Shown: positions 17,602 to 26,551, numbered from the stretch's first letter. The stretch: DNA of 53,986 nt from Bacteroidales bacterium UBA5281 (GCA_002410555.1 DHSR01000064.1:1-53986); one strand, 5' to 3'. Notes: generated by a model from the letters alone, not told the origin. A program made the numbers and translations.

Positions 17602-19347
17602 CTACAATGCTTCTTTTTTGTTTTTTTCTTTCGATATATTTCTGAATTCGGTGGGCGACATGCCGTAGTAATCACGGAAAAGCCGGTAATAAGTGGAGCG
17701 GGAATTAAAACCGGCTTCTTCACCCAGAGTATCTACCGGATGTTGTGGGGCCTCTACAAGCAGATTGCCCACATAGAGCAATCGAATCTTGTTTATATAT
17801 TCGGTCACCGTCATGCCCTTTGCACACTCCTTGATGGCATTGGCCAGATATGTGGTATTCGTTCCCAACATATCAGCCAGTTCTTTACGGTCTAATTTAG
17901 GGTCGGTAAATGAAAGTTTTTCGCGGAATAAGTTGTTGAGCCTGCGAAATAGCATTTGCTCTTTGCTAAGCGTATCTTCGGGAGCAGTTTCGAGGACTTT
18001 CTCGGCACGGGTTTCAGCCTGCTGTGCTCTTTTTATGTTTTCGTAAAGAATCTTATTTTTCCGGTTTAATCGGACATTGTATATGCTGTAGCCTAAAAGC
18101 AGTAGGACTAAAGACACTATAATTATCACCAATATTGTAGAACGTGATTTTGAGACCTCTTTTTCCAACAATAACTGATCCACCTCATATATGGTGCGTA
18201 GTTCGTCGAGTTGGGCAGCCATATCGAGGTTGCGCAGCGAATCTTTGGCAGCCATCACATATTCGTAGGTCAGGGCGGCATCCATTCCTCTGCCGGCTGT
18301 GCGCAATATGCGCGCTTTGTTTTCGAGCACAGTGAGCGCACTCACACTGTCGCCAAAACCAATCACATTTTGGTAGTTTTTTTCCGCATAGGCAATAGCT
18401 TTATCGTATTGACCTAAATGTTCATACAGTCGGGTTTGAATATGCAGCAGCTTGAATTGCGAAACCAAACTCCGCCCTTTGGCAAGTTCTTCAGCAATTT
18501 TTAAATACTGCTCGGCTTGTGCAGAATTTCCTGTTTGAAAGTGAGCCACTGTAAGGGCCAAATAGCAGTACATATAGCGTCCGTTAAGTCTGGGAGTATG
18601 TCCACGCGCCTCAGCGCCAGCTTTATAATCGTCAATAGCAACTTTCCATTGCTCAGCCACTGCAAGCATTCTATCGAACTGGTGGTCGGCATCGAGTGTT
18701 TCACTCAATACATTGTAGGTACTCAGTAGCAGACTAATGTTCTCCTCTTTCCTGAGTCGTTCCACAGCTTCATAAAATGACTGTATGGCGAGTTGGTGGC
18801 GTTGCAGGGTTTGGTAAATGATACCAAGCGAATGTGCCGACACGCCCAAACCGTAATTGTTATTGTGAGCCTTGGCATCGTCATACATCAGTTGGGTTTC
18901 TTTGAGTGCAGTTTGCGTTTTGCCTGCATACAAATACATTTCAATTTTAGCCTCCCAGCTATTGTAGTAATTATCCCACTGCTCGTGTTGCGCCATAAAC
19001 TCAAGGTGCGCGGGCAAATACTTTTCGAGGCTATCAGTTTTTTTGTAATTGTAATAACAAAATATTTCCTTTACACGGGAAAGTCCATCAACTTCGACAT
19101 TTTTTTGTCGGGCAGCCTCAGCGCGCAGTTGCCTGAGCGCTTCCAGCTCTGCCTGCAAATCATCACCCATAGCCACCAGGTTGACAATATCGGTGAGTGC
19201 CTGCAGGCGGTCTTCGCCTTTAAGCGAAGAAATATCTTTTCGGATGGAATCCGTTATAGATTGTGTTTCAGCCCTTAAACTGATTAGGCTAAAGGTCAGG
19301 ATTATAGCAAGCAAATAATTATGTTTTGTAAATATTCTTAATACCAT
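17602..19347 (-). CDS. TPR sensor with membrane helix and AraC-type HTH
   Basis: 581 residues. A signal or first membrane segment (LLAIILTFSLISL) precedes a helical TPR region (about 40-390), a membrane helix (about 403-425, VIIIVSLVLLLLGYSIY), a short charged linker, and an AraC HTH (about 475-581) containing RKELADMLGTNTTYLANAI and GFNSRSTYYRLFRDYYGMSPTEFR. This is a membrane-bound one-component regulator: the periplasmic TPR part presumably senses, and the cytoplasmic HTH binds DNA. The frame is open to 19464, but I chose Met at 19347 because the signal segment follows directly and a TATCTTTG promoter box lies 40 bases upstream. It is divergent from the lyase gene at 19621. The ligand is unknown. 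Confidence 0.85.
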   Translation of the reverse strand: MVLRIFTKHNYLLAIILTFSLISLRAETQSITDSIRKDISSLKGEDRLQALTDIVNLVAMGDDLQAELEALRQLRAEAARQKNVEVDGLSRVKEIFCYYNYKKTDSLEKYLPAHLEFMAQHEQWDNYYNSWEAKIEMYLYAGKTQTALKETQLMYDDAKAHNNNYGLGVSAHSLGIIYQTLQRHQLAIQSFYEAVERLRKEENISLLLSTYNVLSETLDADHQFDRMLAVAEQWKVAIDDYKAGAEARGHTPRLNGRYMYCYLALTVAHFQTGNSAQAEQYLKIAEELAKGRSLVSQFKLLHIQTRLYEHLGQYDKAIAYAEKNYQNVIGFGDSVSALTVLENKARILRTAGRGMDAALTYEYVMAAKDSLRNLDMAAQLDELRTIYEVDQLLLEKEVSKSRSTILVIIIVSLVLLLLGYSIYNVRLNRKNKILYENIKRAQQAETRAEKVLETAPEDTLSKEQMLFRRLNNLFREKLSFTDPKLDRKELADMLGTNTTYLANAIKECAKGMTVTEYINKIRLLYVGNLLVEAPQHPVDTLGEEAGFNSRSTYYRLFRDYYGMSPTEFRNISKEKNKKEAL

Positions 19348-19386
19348 TTTACTGTTTGATGCAATTAACTTTACACAATTTGTGAC

Positions 19387-19394
19387 CAAAGATA
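19387..19394 (-). promoter_or_regulatory. -7 promoter box (TATCTTTG) of the TPR-HTH gene
   Basis: Exact TAnnTTTG on the minus strand, 40 bases before the chosen start codon. It lies within the longer open frame, which argues against the upstream start at 19464. Confidence 0.5.
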
Positions 19395-19620
19395 GACAAA
19401 TTATGATGGCAGGCATTTTGTGATTTGTCATATAAATCCACCCATAGTAAACTTCAGTAGGCACTATTAAATACTTATATTTCTCTATTCTTTATTTTAT
19501 CTATTTGTGAGAGTGTTACTTACCGGCAGGTATTACTATTGAAACAAGTATTTTAATCCATGTTCCCATCATGAACAACCCTTCGAAAACCTTGTTTACT
19601 AAAAAACGCATCTAACCATT

Positions 19621-20631
19621 ATGAATTATCCCAAAAAGGTGACCATTGGCGACATCACCGTGCGCGATGGATTTCAACATGAAGAAAAATTTATTCCCAC
19701 TGAGGCCAAGCTATGGGTTGCAGAACAACTGGTATTATCGGGCTTCAAGCACATTGAATTAACCAATTTAGGCAATCCGAAAGGTATGCCACAGTTTAGT
19801 GATGCCGATGCATTGCTGAAAGGTCTGCGCAATAGTAAGAATGTAGGAGATATGTTAAAGGATGTAAGCTTAACGGCGGTCACCATCCGCGAAAGAGCTA
19901 TTGAACGCGCCATTGAAGCCCGCAAAGAAGGCTGGGGACCCGACAGGATATTATTAATGGTTTCCACCAGTGAATCTCACCATCAGAAGAATTCGGGATT
20001 ATCGCTGGAGGAGTACTGGAAGATGGCTGAAAAATACATTCCTATGGCTCATGATGCCGGCTTAAAAGTGAACGGAACGGTAAGCACCATCTGGGGCTGC
20101 CCCATCGAGGGTCCCACCAGAATGGAGAAAGCCATTGAATTTACTCAACGCTGGCTGGATATTGGCGCCAACGATGTAGAACATGCCGACCACGACGGTT
20201 CTGCCTCGCCCGACCGGGTTTATCGCTATTTTTCGATGTTGCTTGATAAGGTTGAACGCCCCGAAAAACATATTGTGCACCTGCACACCACCCGTGGCTG
20301 GGGTCTGGCAAATGTATTGGCCGCTTTGCAGGCAGGAATGACCAATTATGAAGCTACTCTTGGGGGTATTGGCGGGCAGCCGGCCAACTTTGTGGATGGC
20401 GTTCCCGTGGCCGGCACCGGATCCTATTATTATAAGGATGCGGGCATCACCGGCCTGGTCTCCACCGAAGATATGGTGGTGATGATGGATGAAATGGGCA
20501 TTGAAACCAACCTTGATATTGACCGTCTGCTGGAAACAGGCAATATGGTTGAGCGAATTGTTGGCCGCCGGCTGCGTTCAGAATCCATTAAAAACGGACG
20601 AATACCAAAATCGTTGAGCGGACGGCATTAG
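19621..20631 (+). CDS. DRE-TIM metallolyase, HMG-CoA lyase-like, catalytic Cys absent
   Basis: 336 residues of the HMGL-like pyruvate-carboxyltransferase superfamily. The metal site is present: Arg15-Asp16 (VRDGFQ) and His220/His222 in VHLHTTRGWGLAN. In true HMG-CoA lyases the glycine-rich loop reads GGCP with an essential Cys. Here it reads GIGGQP with Gln253 and is followed by a longer loop (NFVDGVPVAGTGS). So the enzyme probably cleaves or condenses acyl substrates by metal-enolate chemistry, but it may not be HMG-CoA lyase. It stands alone, divergent from the TPR-HTH regulator and convergent with ssb. Confidence 0.8.
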   Translation: MNYPKKVTIGDITVRDGFQHEEKFIPTEAKLWVAEQLVLSGFKHIELTNLGNPKGMPQFSDADALLKGLRNSKNVGDMLKDVSLTAVTIRERAIERAIEARKEGWGPDRILLMVSTSESHHQKNSGLSLEEYWKMAEKYIPMAHDAGLKVNGTVSTIWGCPIEGPTRMEKAIEFTQRWLDIGANDVEHADHDGSASPDRVYRYFSMLLDKVERPEKHIVHLHTTRGWGLANVLAALQAGMTNYEATLGGIGGQPANFVDGVPVAGTGSYYYKDAGITGLVSTEDMVVMMDEMGIETNLDIDRLLETGNMVERIVGRRLRSESIKNGRIPKSLSGRH

Positions 20632-20656
20632 CCCTGAAACCGCTTAATGCTTACTT

Positions 20657-21088
20657 TTAAAATGGCAAATCATCTTCTTTTTCGGGAAGCGTAGGTGCAG
20701 GTGGCTCATATTGCTCCTGATTAGACTGTCCGCCTGACTGCTCCGTCTGATCACTGGGTCGCCCTCCCAACATGGTCATTTCGGTACACTCTATGTCGGT
20801 AATATATCGCTTCTGACCATCCTTTTCATAACTGCGCGTACGCAGGGAACCTTCAATATAAACCTGCGAACCTTTACGTAAATATTTTTCTGCCACTTCG
20901 GCCAGCCCACGCCACATTACAATGTTGTGCCATTCGGTACGGTCAACTTCCTGACCTTCCCTGTTTTTGTAACTGTCGTTGGTGGCCAGTGAAAAACTGG
21001 CTTTCTTAACTCCGTTATCAAAGTTTACTACTTCCGGATCTTTACCCAGATTTCCAATTAAAATAACTTTATTTACTCCTCGTGCCAT
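20657..21088 (-). CDS. ssb: Single-stranded DNA-binding protein
   Basis: 143 residues with the SSB layout: an OB fold (about 4-105) including MARGVNKVILIGNLGKDPE at the start and WRGLAEVAEKYLRKGSQVYIEG, then a Gln/Pro-rich linker and the acidic tip EKEDDLPF that binds repair and replication partners. It coats single-stranded DNA during replication and repair. The mutY gene lies just upstream on the same strand, but ssb has its own promoter with both elements at 21115-21145. Confidence 0.96.
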   Translation of the reverse strand: MARGVNKVILIGNLGKDPEVVNFDNGVKKASFSLATNDSYKNREGQEVDRTEWHNIVMWRGLAEVAEKYLRKGSQVYIEGSLRTRSYEKDGQKRYITDIECTEMTMLGGRPSDQTEQSGGQSNQEQYEPPAPTLPEKEDDLPF

Positions 21089-21114
21089 GGCTTTTATTTT
21101 TAGTTTGGTTTTTA

Positions 21115-21145
21115 CAAAGATAGGTTATTAATGCTGTATTCGCAA
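21115..21145 (-). promoter_or_regulatory. Promoter of ssb (TTG-N20-TATCTTTG)
   Basis: On the minus strand a TTG (plus positions 21143-21145) is followed after 20 bases by TATCTTTG (21115-21122). This fits the Bacteroidetes -33/-7 promoter, including the 19-21 base spacer. The ssb start is 26 bases beyond the -7 box. It is the best complete promoter in the window. Confidence 0.65.
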
Positions 21146-21171
21146 CAGCATTGTACCATTAATTAAAGAAT

Positions 21172-22254
21172 TTATTTTATTCTTTCCGATTCGTCCTGAA
21201 CTCTTTTCAGGTATTTATCTATTAATCGGGGCAGGGGTAATTTATTTTTTAACGGATCTTTTTGCCATGTTAATGGGGGCAAGGGATCAGACCTCAGCTT
21301 AGCTTTGGGCAGAACAAAAATGCGTGCACGGATAAGTTGATGGGTAAGTATATGTTTATGATCGGTAAAGGAAAACTGCCTGATGAGATTTCCCTCTCCT
21401 TCCAATCCCGATGATTCAATCACCTCCTCAATCGGCCTTAACTTACCAGACTCCACTAAGGGCAATTCCCATAAATTTTGCCAGATATCGCCTGCCCCGC
21501 GCTTTTGCATCAAAATTCCTTTTTCAGGATGTGTGATTAAGAAATAATGGAAGAATCTTTCTTTCTTCAGTATGCTTTTTGCCGGCTGTGGCAATTGTTC
21601 AACAAGATTATGCATCAAGGCATAGCAACTCTTCTGAAACAGGCATTGATCACACAGTGGCTGCCTGGGTTTACATTGCAGGGCGCCAAATTCCATTACA
21701 GCCTGATTATAGGTACCCGGTTCGCTGTATTTTATATATCCCGCCGACTTTTCAAATACTTTTCTATATCCTGTGCTGCTTCCAACGACATCCATAAAAC
21801 CGAAGATTCGTGAAAACACCCGGATGACATTGCCATCCACTACCGGAATGGCTTCGTTATTACATATGGAAGCTATCGCTGCAGCGGTATAAGGCCCTAT
21901 TCCCTTTAATCCGATAAGATCGTTATAGGTAGCCGGAAATATTCCATTGAAATTTTGCACCACCCTCCTTGCCGTGTGATGCATATTGCGGGCACGACTG
22001 TAATATCCCAATCCTTTCCATACACTCAGCACTGCTTCTTCCGAAACGGCAGCCAGTGATTGAACATCCGGGAAAGCAGCAATAAAATTCAGATAATACT
22101 CCATTCCCTGCTCAATCCGGGTTTGTTGTAATATGATCTCAGACACCCAAATGGAATATGGATCGCGGGTTTGTCGCCAGGGCAAAAACCGTTTATTTAT
22201 CTCATACCATTGTGTTATAAGTTGTGGAAATACTGTGTTTTGTATCAAATTCAT
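21172..22254 (-). CDS. mutY: A/G-specific adenine DNA glycosylase
   Basis: 360 residues. The glycosylase removes adenine mispaired with 8-oxoguanine. Visible are the catalytic Glu region SEIILQQTRIEQG, the helix-hairpin-helix LKGIGPYTAAAI, the catalytic Asp in VVDGNVIRVFSR, and the 4Fe-4S cluster pattern ending the domain (C-K-P-R-Q-P-L-C-D-Q-C-L-F-Q-K-S-C). The C-terminal part (about 230-350) is the NUDIX-like domain that recognises 8-oxoG (FLITHPEKGILMQKR, IWQNLWELPLVE, FTDHKHILTHQ). Length and domain order are normal. It sits between ssb and the divergent HU gene. Confidence 0.96.
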   Translation of the reverse strand: MNLIQNTVFPQLITQWYEINKRFLPWRQTRDPYSIWVSEIILQQTRIEQGMEYYLNFIAAFPDVQSLAAVSEEAVLSVWKGLGYYSRARNMHHTARRVVQNFNGIFPATYNDLIGLKGIGPYTAAAIASICNNEAIPVVDGNVIRVFSRIFGFMDVVGSSTGYRKVFEKSAGYIKYSEPGTYNQAVMEFGALQCKPRQPLCDQCLFQKSCYALMHNLVEQLPQPAKSILKKERFFHYFLITHPEKGILMQKRGAGDIWQNLWELPLVESGKLRPIEEVIESSGLEGEGNLIRQFSFTDHKHILTHQLIRARIFVLPKAKLRSDPLPPLTWQKDPLKNKLPLPRLIDKYLKRVQDESERIK

Positions 22255-22316
22255 TAAAATTGAGGCTATTGGGCAGCAAAAAAAAGCTTTAATTTTAGTA
22301 TTGATGCAAAATTATT

Positions 22317-22324
22317 TATATTTG
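22317..22324 (+). promoter_or_regulatory. -7 promoter box (TATATTTG) of the HU gene
   Basis: Exact TAnnTTTG in the AT-rich divergent region, 47 bases before the HU ATG. An AT-rich leader (TTAAAAATTAATCAAA) follows, as for highly translated Bacteroidetes genes. Confidence 0.55.
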
Positions 22325-22370
22325 CACCCCGTTAAAAAATTTATTATCAAATCTTTAAAAATTAATCAAA

Positions 22371-22655
22371 ATGACAAAGGCAGAAATTGTAGCTGAAATT
22401 GCAAGTAAAACCAACATTGAGAAGGTTGCTGTTCAGCAAACCATTGAGGCTTTCATGGACGCTGTAAAAAGCTCACTTGCCAATGGAGAAAACGTTTACC
22501 TCAGAGGGTTCGGTAGCTTTACCACAAAAAGAAGGGCTGAAAAAACCGGCCGCAACATTTCAAAGAATACTACTATCATTATTCCGGCTCACAATATACC
22601 GGCATTTAAACCTGCCAAGTCTTTTGTTATGGAAGTGAAAAACAAAGTGAAGTAA
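22371..22655 (+). CDS. HU-family nucleoid DNA-binding protein
   Basis: 94 residues, the size of HU/IHF subunits. It shows the family layout: N-terminal helices (MTKAEIVAEIASKTNIEK, EAFMDAVKSSLANGENVYL), the signature GFGSFTTKRRAEKTGRN with the beta arm, and the C-terminal IPAFKPAKSFVMEVKNKV. It bends and compacts DNA as a dimer. It precedes the 29-residue basic gene by 29 bases, so both may share a transcript. Confidence 0.95.
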   Translation: MTKAEIVAEIASKTNIEKVAVQQTIEAFMDAVKSSLANGENVYLRGFGSFTTKRRAEKTGRNISKNTTIIIPAHNIPAFKPAKSFVMEVKNKVK

Positions 22656-22684
22656 GTAGTTGTTCATAATTTAAATCACTCACC

Positions 22685-22774
22685 ATGCCAAGCGGAAAAA
22701 AAAGAAAAAGACATAAAATGTCAACGCACAAACGCAAAAAACGTTTGCGCAAGAATCGTCATAAAAAGAAATAA
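22685..22774 (+). CDS. 29-residue basic COX24/AURKAIP1-like protein
   Basis: The frame reads MPSGKKRKRHKM then STHKRKKRLRKNRHKKK: 29 residues, more than half Lys or Arg, with no acidic residue. This matches the tiny proteins of the COX24/AURKAIP1 (DUF1713) family, conserved in Bacteroidetes downstream of HU. Relatives in mitochondria and actinobacteria are small-subunit ribosomal proteins, so a ribosomal or RNA-binding role is likely. The gene is easily missed for its length. It sits 29 bases after HU. Confidence 0.8.
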   Translation: MPSGKKRKRHKMSTHKRKKRLRKNRHKKK

Positions 22775-22796
22775 GTTTGTTTTACTAAACAAATAG

Positions 22797-22840
22797 CCAT
22801 TACATGCTACAAGAGTAACAACTTTTGAGGCATGTAATGG
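22797..22840 (+). terminator. Hairpin after the HU/COX24-like genes
   Basis: CCATTACATGC and GCATGTAATGG form a perfect 11-base stem with a 22-base loop; a smaller TTTGTTT/AAACAAA hairpin precedes it at 22776-22793. No T-run follows, so this could be a terminator or a processing site in the leader of the RNase G gene. Confidence 0.4.
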
Positions 22841-22937
22841 TTAGTTTATGTATTGATTTAACAACAGCGGTTAGAGATCTGCGTGATCTAACTGTAACCA
22901 TTGTGTATTAGCGCACCACATTATAAAATTAAGGGTT

Positions 22938-24488
22938 TTGAATAAGGAACTCATTATTGATGCAGGTTCTTCGGAGGTGAATATCGCTTTGCTCGAAGAT
23001 AAGGACCTGGTTGAACTGAATAAAGAAAAGAGTAACAATAGTTTTGCAGTAGGAGATGTTTATCTTGGCCGGGTTAAAAGGATCATGCCGGGGTTGAATG
23101 CCGCTTTTATAGATGTAGGGTTTGAGAAAGATGCTTTTTTACATTATCTTGATTTAGGCCCTCAGGTTAACTCACTGAACAAACTATTAAAGTTACATCT
23201 TACCGGCAAGCCCGGACTTCCGGGAATGGCTGAACTAATCCCTGAAGCTGATATAGAAAAAACAGGTAAGATCAATACGGTACTTACCCAGAATCAACCG
23301 GTACTCATTCAAATTGCCAAAGAACCCATCTCTACCAAAGGGCCAAGGGTGTCGTCCGAAATATCATTTGCCGGACGATATCTGGTATTGGTGCCCTTTT
23401 CAAACCGGGTATCCGTTTCGCAAAAAATTAAAAGTGTTGAGGAACGCAATCGTTTAAAACGACTTATTACCAGCATTAAACCCAAAAATTACGGAGTCAT
23501 CATCCGAACGGTAGCTGAAAACAAAAAAGTAGCCGATCTGGATGCCGATTTAAGAAGCCTGGTGGTAAAATGGGAAACCTGTCTGGATAAACTGCCGGGA
23601 ATTAAACCTCCGCAGAAAGTCTTAAGCGAAATTGACCGTACATCGGTAATATTGCGGGATATGCTCAATGAATCGTTCAACAATATACACGTGAACGATG
23701 GGACTATAGCCGAAGAAATCAGAAATTACATACGCACCATCGCACCCGATAAGGTAGAGATTGTAAAGCACTACAAAGGTAAATTACCCATTTTTGAAAA
23801 CTTTGGCGTTGATAAACAGATAAAAAATTCTTTTGGTAAAATTATTACCATAAAGAGTGGCGTATATCTGATTATTGAACATACCGAAGCCTTACATGTA
23901 ATTGATGTAAACAGCGGTCACCGGGTTAATTCAGAGGTATCGCAGGAAATGAATGCACTGGCGGTAAATCTGGAAGCGGCTGCCGAAATAGCGCGTCAAC
24001 TCAGGCTCAGAGACATGGGCGGCATTATCGTAATTGACTTTATTGATATGCACGAAGGCGCCAATCGCCGAAAGCTATATCAAAAGCTGAAGGATGAGAT
24101 GAGTAAGGATCATGCCAAACACACCATCCTTCCACCCAGCAAATTTGGATTGGTACAGATTACCCGTCAGCGGGTGCGCCCGGAAATGAATGTGCAGATA
24201 CTGGAAAAGTGCCCTACCTGTGGAGGCAGCGGTGAAATAAAACCGAGTATTATTCTGATAGATCAAATTGAAAATAATATCCGTTATCTTATTCAGGATC
24301 AAAATGAAGCCCATTTAACCATCAGGGTGCATCCTTTTGTATATGCCCATCTGGTTCATGGATTGCCATCCATAAGAATGAAATGGTATGCCAGATTTAA
24401 ACGCTGGATTTACCTCACCCCCATGCCCTCTTATCATTTCCTGGAATATCATTTCTTTAACAAAGCCGGAGATGAAATAAAAATATAA
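22938..24488 (+). CDS. rng: Ribonuclease E/G family endoribonuclease
   Basis: 516 residues, the RNase G type without a long C-terminal scaffold. It has an S1-like domain (FAVGDVYLGRVKRIMPGLNAAFIDVG), the DNase I-like catalytic core with Asp residues in IDVNSGHR and IVIDFIDM, and the zinc-link motif CPTCGGSG (Cys425, Cys428). It cleaves AU-rich single-stranded RNA in rRNA maturation and mRNA decay. The start is a TTG at 22938: MNKELII fits the family N-terminus and no ATG or GTG lies in frame just upstream. trpS follows after 41 bases. Confidence 0.92.
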   Translation: MNKELIIDAGSSEVNIALLEDKDLVELNKEKSNNSFAVGDVYLGRVKRIMPGLNAAFIDVGFEKDAFLHYLDLGPQVNSLNKLLKLHLTGKPGLPGMAELIPEADIEKTGKINTVLTQNQPVLIQIAKEPISTKGPRVSSEISFAGRYLVLVPFSNRVSVSQKIKSVEERNRLKRLITSIKPKNYGVIIRTVAENKKVADLDADLRSLVVKWETCLDKLPGIKPPQKVLSEIDRTSVILRDMLNESFNNIHVNDGTIAEEIRNYIRTIAPDKVEIVKHYKGKLPIFENFGVDKQIKNSFGKIITIKSGVYLIIEHTEALHVIDVNSGHRVNSEVSQEMNALAVNLEAAAEIARQLRLRDMGGIIVIDFIDMHEGANRRKLYQKLKDEMSKDHAKHTILPPSKFGLVQITRQRVRPEMNVQILEKCPTCGGSGEIKPSIILIDQIENNIRYLIQDQNEAHLTIRVHPFVYAHLVHGLPSIRMKWYARFKRWIYLTPMPSYHFLEYHFFNKAGDEIKI

Positions 24489-24529
24489 TGTATTAAGCAA
24501 TTGATAACCCCTTTTCATTTTTTCTTATT

Positions 24530-25525
24530 ATGCAAACAGTAGTCAGTGGCATAAGGCCAACCGGGAATCTTCATCTTGGCAATTATTTTGGTGCTTTGCG
24601 CAATTTTATAAAAATGCAGCAGGAGAATGATTGCTACTTTTTTATTGCAGATTATCACTCTCTTACTACGCACCCCACCCCTGCCGATCTTCATGGAAAC
24701 GTAAAAAGCGTATTGATCGATTATCTGGCAGCCGGCCTCGACCCGCAACAAGCTACACTTTATCTACAGAGTGATGTGCCCGAAACTGCCGAACTATACC
24801 TTTTTCTGAACATGAATGCTTATAAAGGCGAGCTGGAAAGGGTGACTTCGTTTAAGGAAAAAGCCCGTACCCAGCCGGATAATATCAATGCCGGACTACT
24901 TACCTATCCCACCCTGATGGCAGCCGATATCATCATTCACAAAGCACATAAAGTGCCCGTGGGTAAAGACCAGGAACAGCATCTTGAAATGACCAGAACC
25001 TTCGCCAATCGCTTTAACCGCCTTTACAATGTGGATTATTTCCCCGAGCCGGAGGCCTATAATTTTGGAGAACAATTGATCAAAATTCCAGGACTGGATG
25101 GCAGTACTAAAATGGGAAAATCAGAAGGGGAAGGCAATGCCATTTTCCTGAATGACGAACCGGAAATTATCCGTAAAAAAATAATGAAAGCAGTAACCGA
25201 TAGCGGGCCAAAGCATGAAGGTGAGCCAAAATCCCAGGCCATTGAAAATATATTTGCATTGATGAAAGCTGTATCAGCTCCTGAAACACTTGGTTATTTC
25301 GAAGCAGAGTATCAGGCTTGTCGCATTCGCTATGGCGATATGAAAAAACAACTCGCTGCCGATGTTATTGACTTTACACAGCCTTTCCGGGAGAAAATCA
25401 AAGAAATTGGCTCCGATACCACCTATCTCAGTAAGGTGGTTCGTATGGGAAAAGAAAAAGCACAGGCAAGTGCAGCAAAGACAATTCGTGAAGTAAGAGA
25501 GATCATCGGATTCAAAACTTTTTAA
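24530..25525 (+). CDS. trpS: Tryptophanyl-tRNA synthetase
   Basis: 331 residues, normal for the bacterial enzyme. Class I signature HIGH is represented by PTGNLHLGNYFGAL near the N-terminus, and KMSKS by DGSTKMGKSEGEGNAI. GKDQEQHLEMTR is the conserved ATP/tryptophan pocket segment. It charges tRNA-Trp in the cytoplasm. It probably shares a transcript with RNase G. Confidence 0.97.
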   Translation: MQTVVSGIRPTGNLHLGNYFGALRNFIKMQQENDCYFFIADYHSLTTHPTPADLHGNVKSVLIDYLAAGLDPQQATLYLQSDVPETAELYLFLNMNAYKGELERVTSFKEKARTQPDNINAGLLTYPTLMAADIIIHKAHKVPVGKDQEQHLEMTRTFANRFNRLYNVDYFPEPEAYNFGEQLIKIPGLDGSTKMGKSEGEGNAIFLNDEPEIIRKKIMKAVTDSGPKHEGEPKSQAIENIFALMKAVSAPETLGYFEAEYQACRIRYGDMKKQLAADVIDFTQPFREKIKEIGSDTTYLSKVVRMGKEKAQASAAKTIREVREIIGFKTF

Positions 25526-25683
25526 AGCCGAAGTCCTGATTTATATAAAATTCAGGTTCCTGACCCTGGACCGTTTTCTTCATATTTAAATGACCAGATG
25601 CTTACCCGCAGGCACCACATTTTACCCTCAAAACTTATAAACCCTGCTTTGGTTCTGTAATGGCTTCTTTAAATCAGGTGATA

Positions 25684-26538
25684 TTATACTATTATCTGAT
25701 CTATTTCATTGAGCTTAAACACCTTATCCACTTTAATCCCTTTCTCCGTTTGTTTCAGAGTGCAGCATTCGGTATAAAGATCGTGTTCGAAATAAAGAAT
25801 ATAGCCGTTCTTTACTGCTTCCTCCAGAAAAGTTTCCTTTTCATCCAGGGTAATCAGCGGCCTGGTATCATAACTCATCACCCAGGGAAGCGGCAGGTGG
25901 GCATGCGTAGGCAGTAGATCGCTGGTAAACACCAGCGTTTTACCCTTATAACTGGTGAAGGGAATGGCCTGTCCTTCGGTGTGTCCATTATAAAATCTGA
26001 TTTCAATGCCAGGAAATAGCTCACCCGGGTGATCAAATAATTTTAACCTGCCACTTTCTTCAATGGGTTTGATGTTCTCCCTGAGAAAAGAGGCGCTTTC
26101 GCGACGGTTGGCATTCATGGCCCAATCCCATTGTTGTCCACTAATCCAATAAGTTGCATTTGGAAATACAGTCTCAAAGGCGTTGCCATCTGAAGTATAT
26201 TTAACACTGCCACCGCAGTGATCAAAATGTAAGTGGGTAAGAAACATATCGGTGATATCTTCAGGTTTGTATCCTGCTGCAGCAAGTGATTTCAGCAAGG
26301 AATCGTCACCATTTAAATGGTAATGACTAAAGAATTTTTCGCTCTGCTTGTCTCCAATCCCATTGTTTATTAATATTTTACGATCTTCATCAACGATGAG
26401 CAAGCAGCGCATGGCCATATTAATGAGATTGTTCTCGTCAGATGGGTAATTTTTGCTCCACAGCGATTTGGGCACCACACCAAACATGGCGCCTCCATCA
26501 AGTTTAAAATTTCCGGTTGGAATGGCAAAAAGTTGCAT
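25684..26538 (-). CDS. MBL-fold metallo-hydrolase
   Basis: 284 residues of the metallo-beta-lactamase fold. The zinc motif HLHFDH is at 102-107, with further ligands likely in NGHTEGQ and in the late His of YFEHDLY. The N-terminus lacks a signal peptide, so it is cytoplasmic. Its layout resembles the quorum-quenching lactonase and arylsulfatase-like MBL proteins, but the substrate cannot be told. It is divergent from the amidotransferase gene at 26664, and an inverted repeat TAGCCTG/CAGGCTA lies in the shared upstream region. Confidence 0.85.
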   Translation of the reverse strand: MQLFAIPTGNFKLDGGAMFGVVPKSLWSKNYPSDENNLINMAMRCLLIVDEDRKILINNGIGDKQSEKFFSHYHLNGDDSLLKSLAAAGYKPEDITDMFLTHLHFDHCGGSVKYTSDGNAFETVFPNATYWISGQQWDWAMNANRRESASFLRENIKPIEESGRLKLFDHPGELFPGIEIRFYNGHTEGQAIPFTSYKGKTLVFTSDLLPTHAHLPLPWVMSYDTRPLITLDEKETFLEEAVKNGYILYFEHDLYTECCTLKQTEKGIKVDKVFKLNEIDQIIV

Positions 26539-26551
26539 AATTGAATTAATT

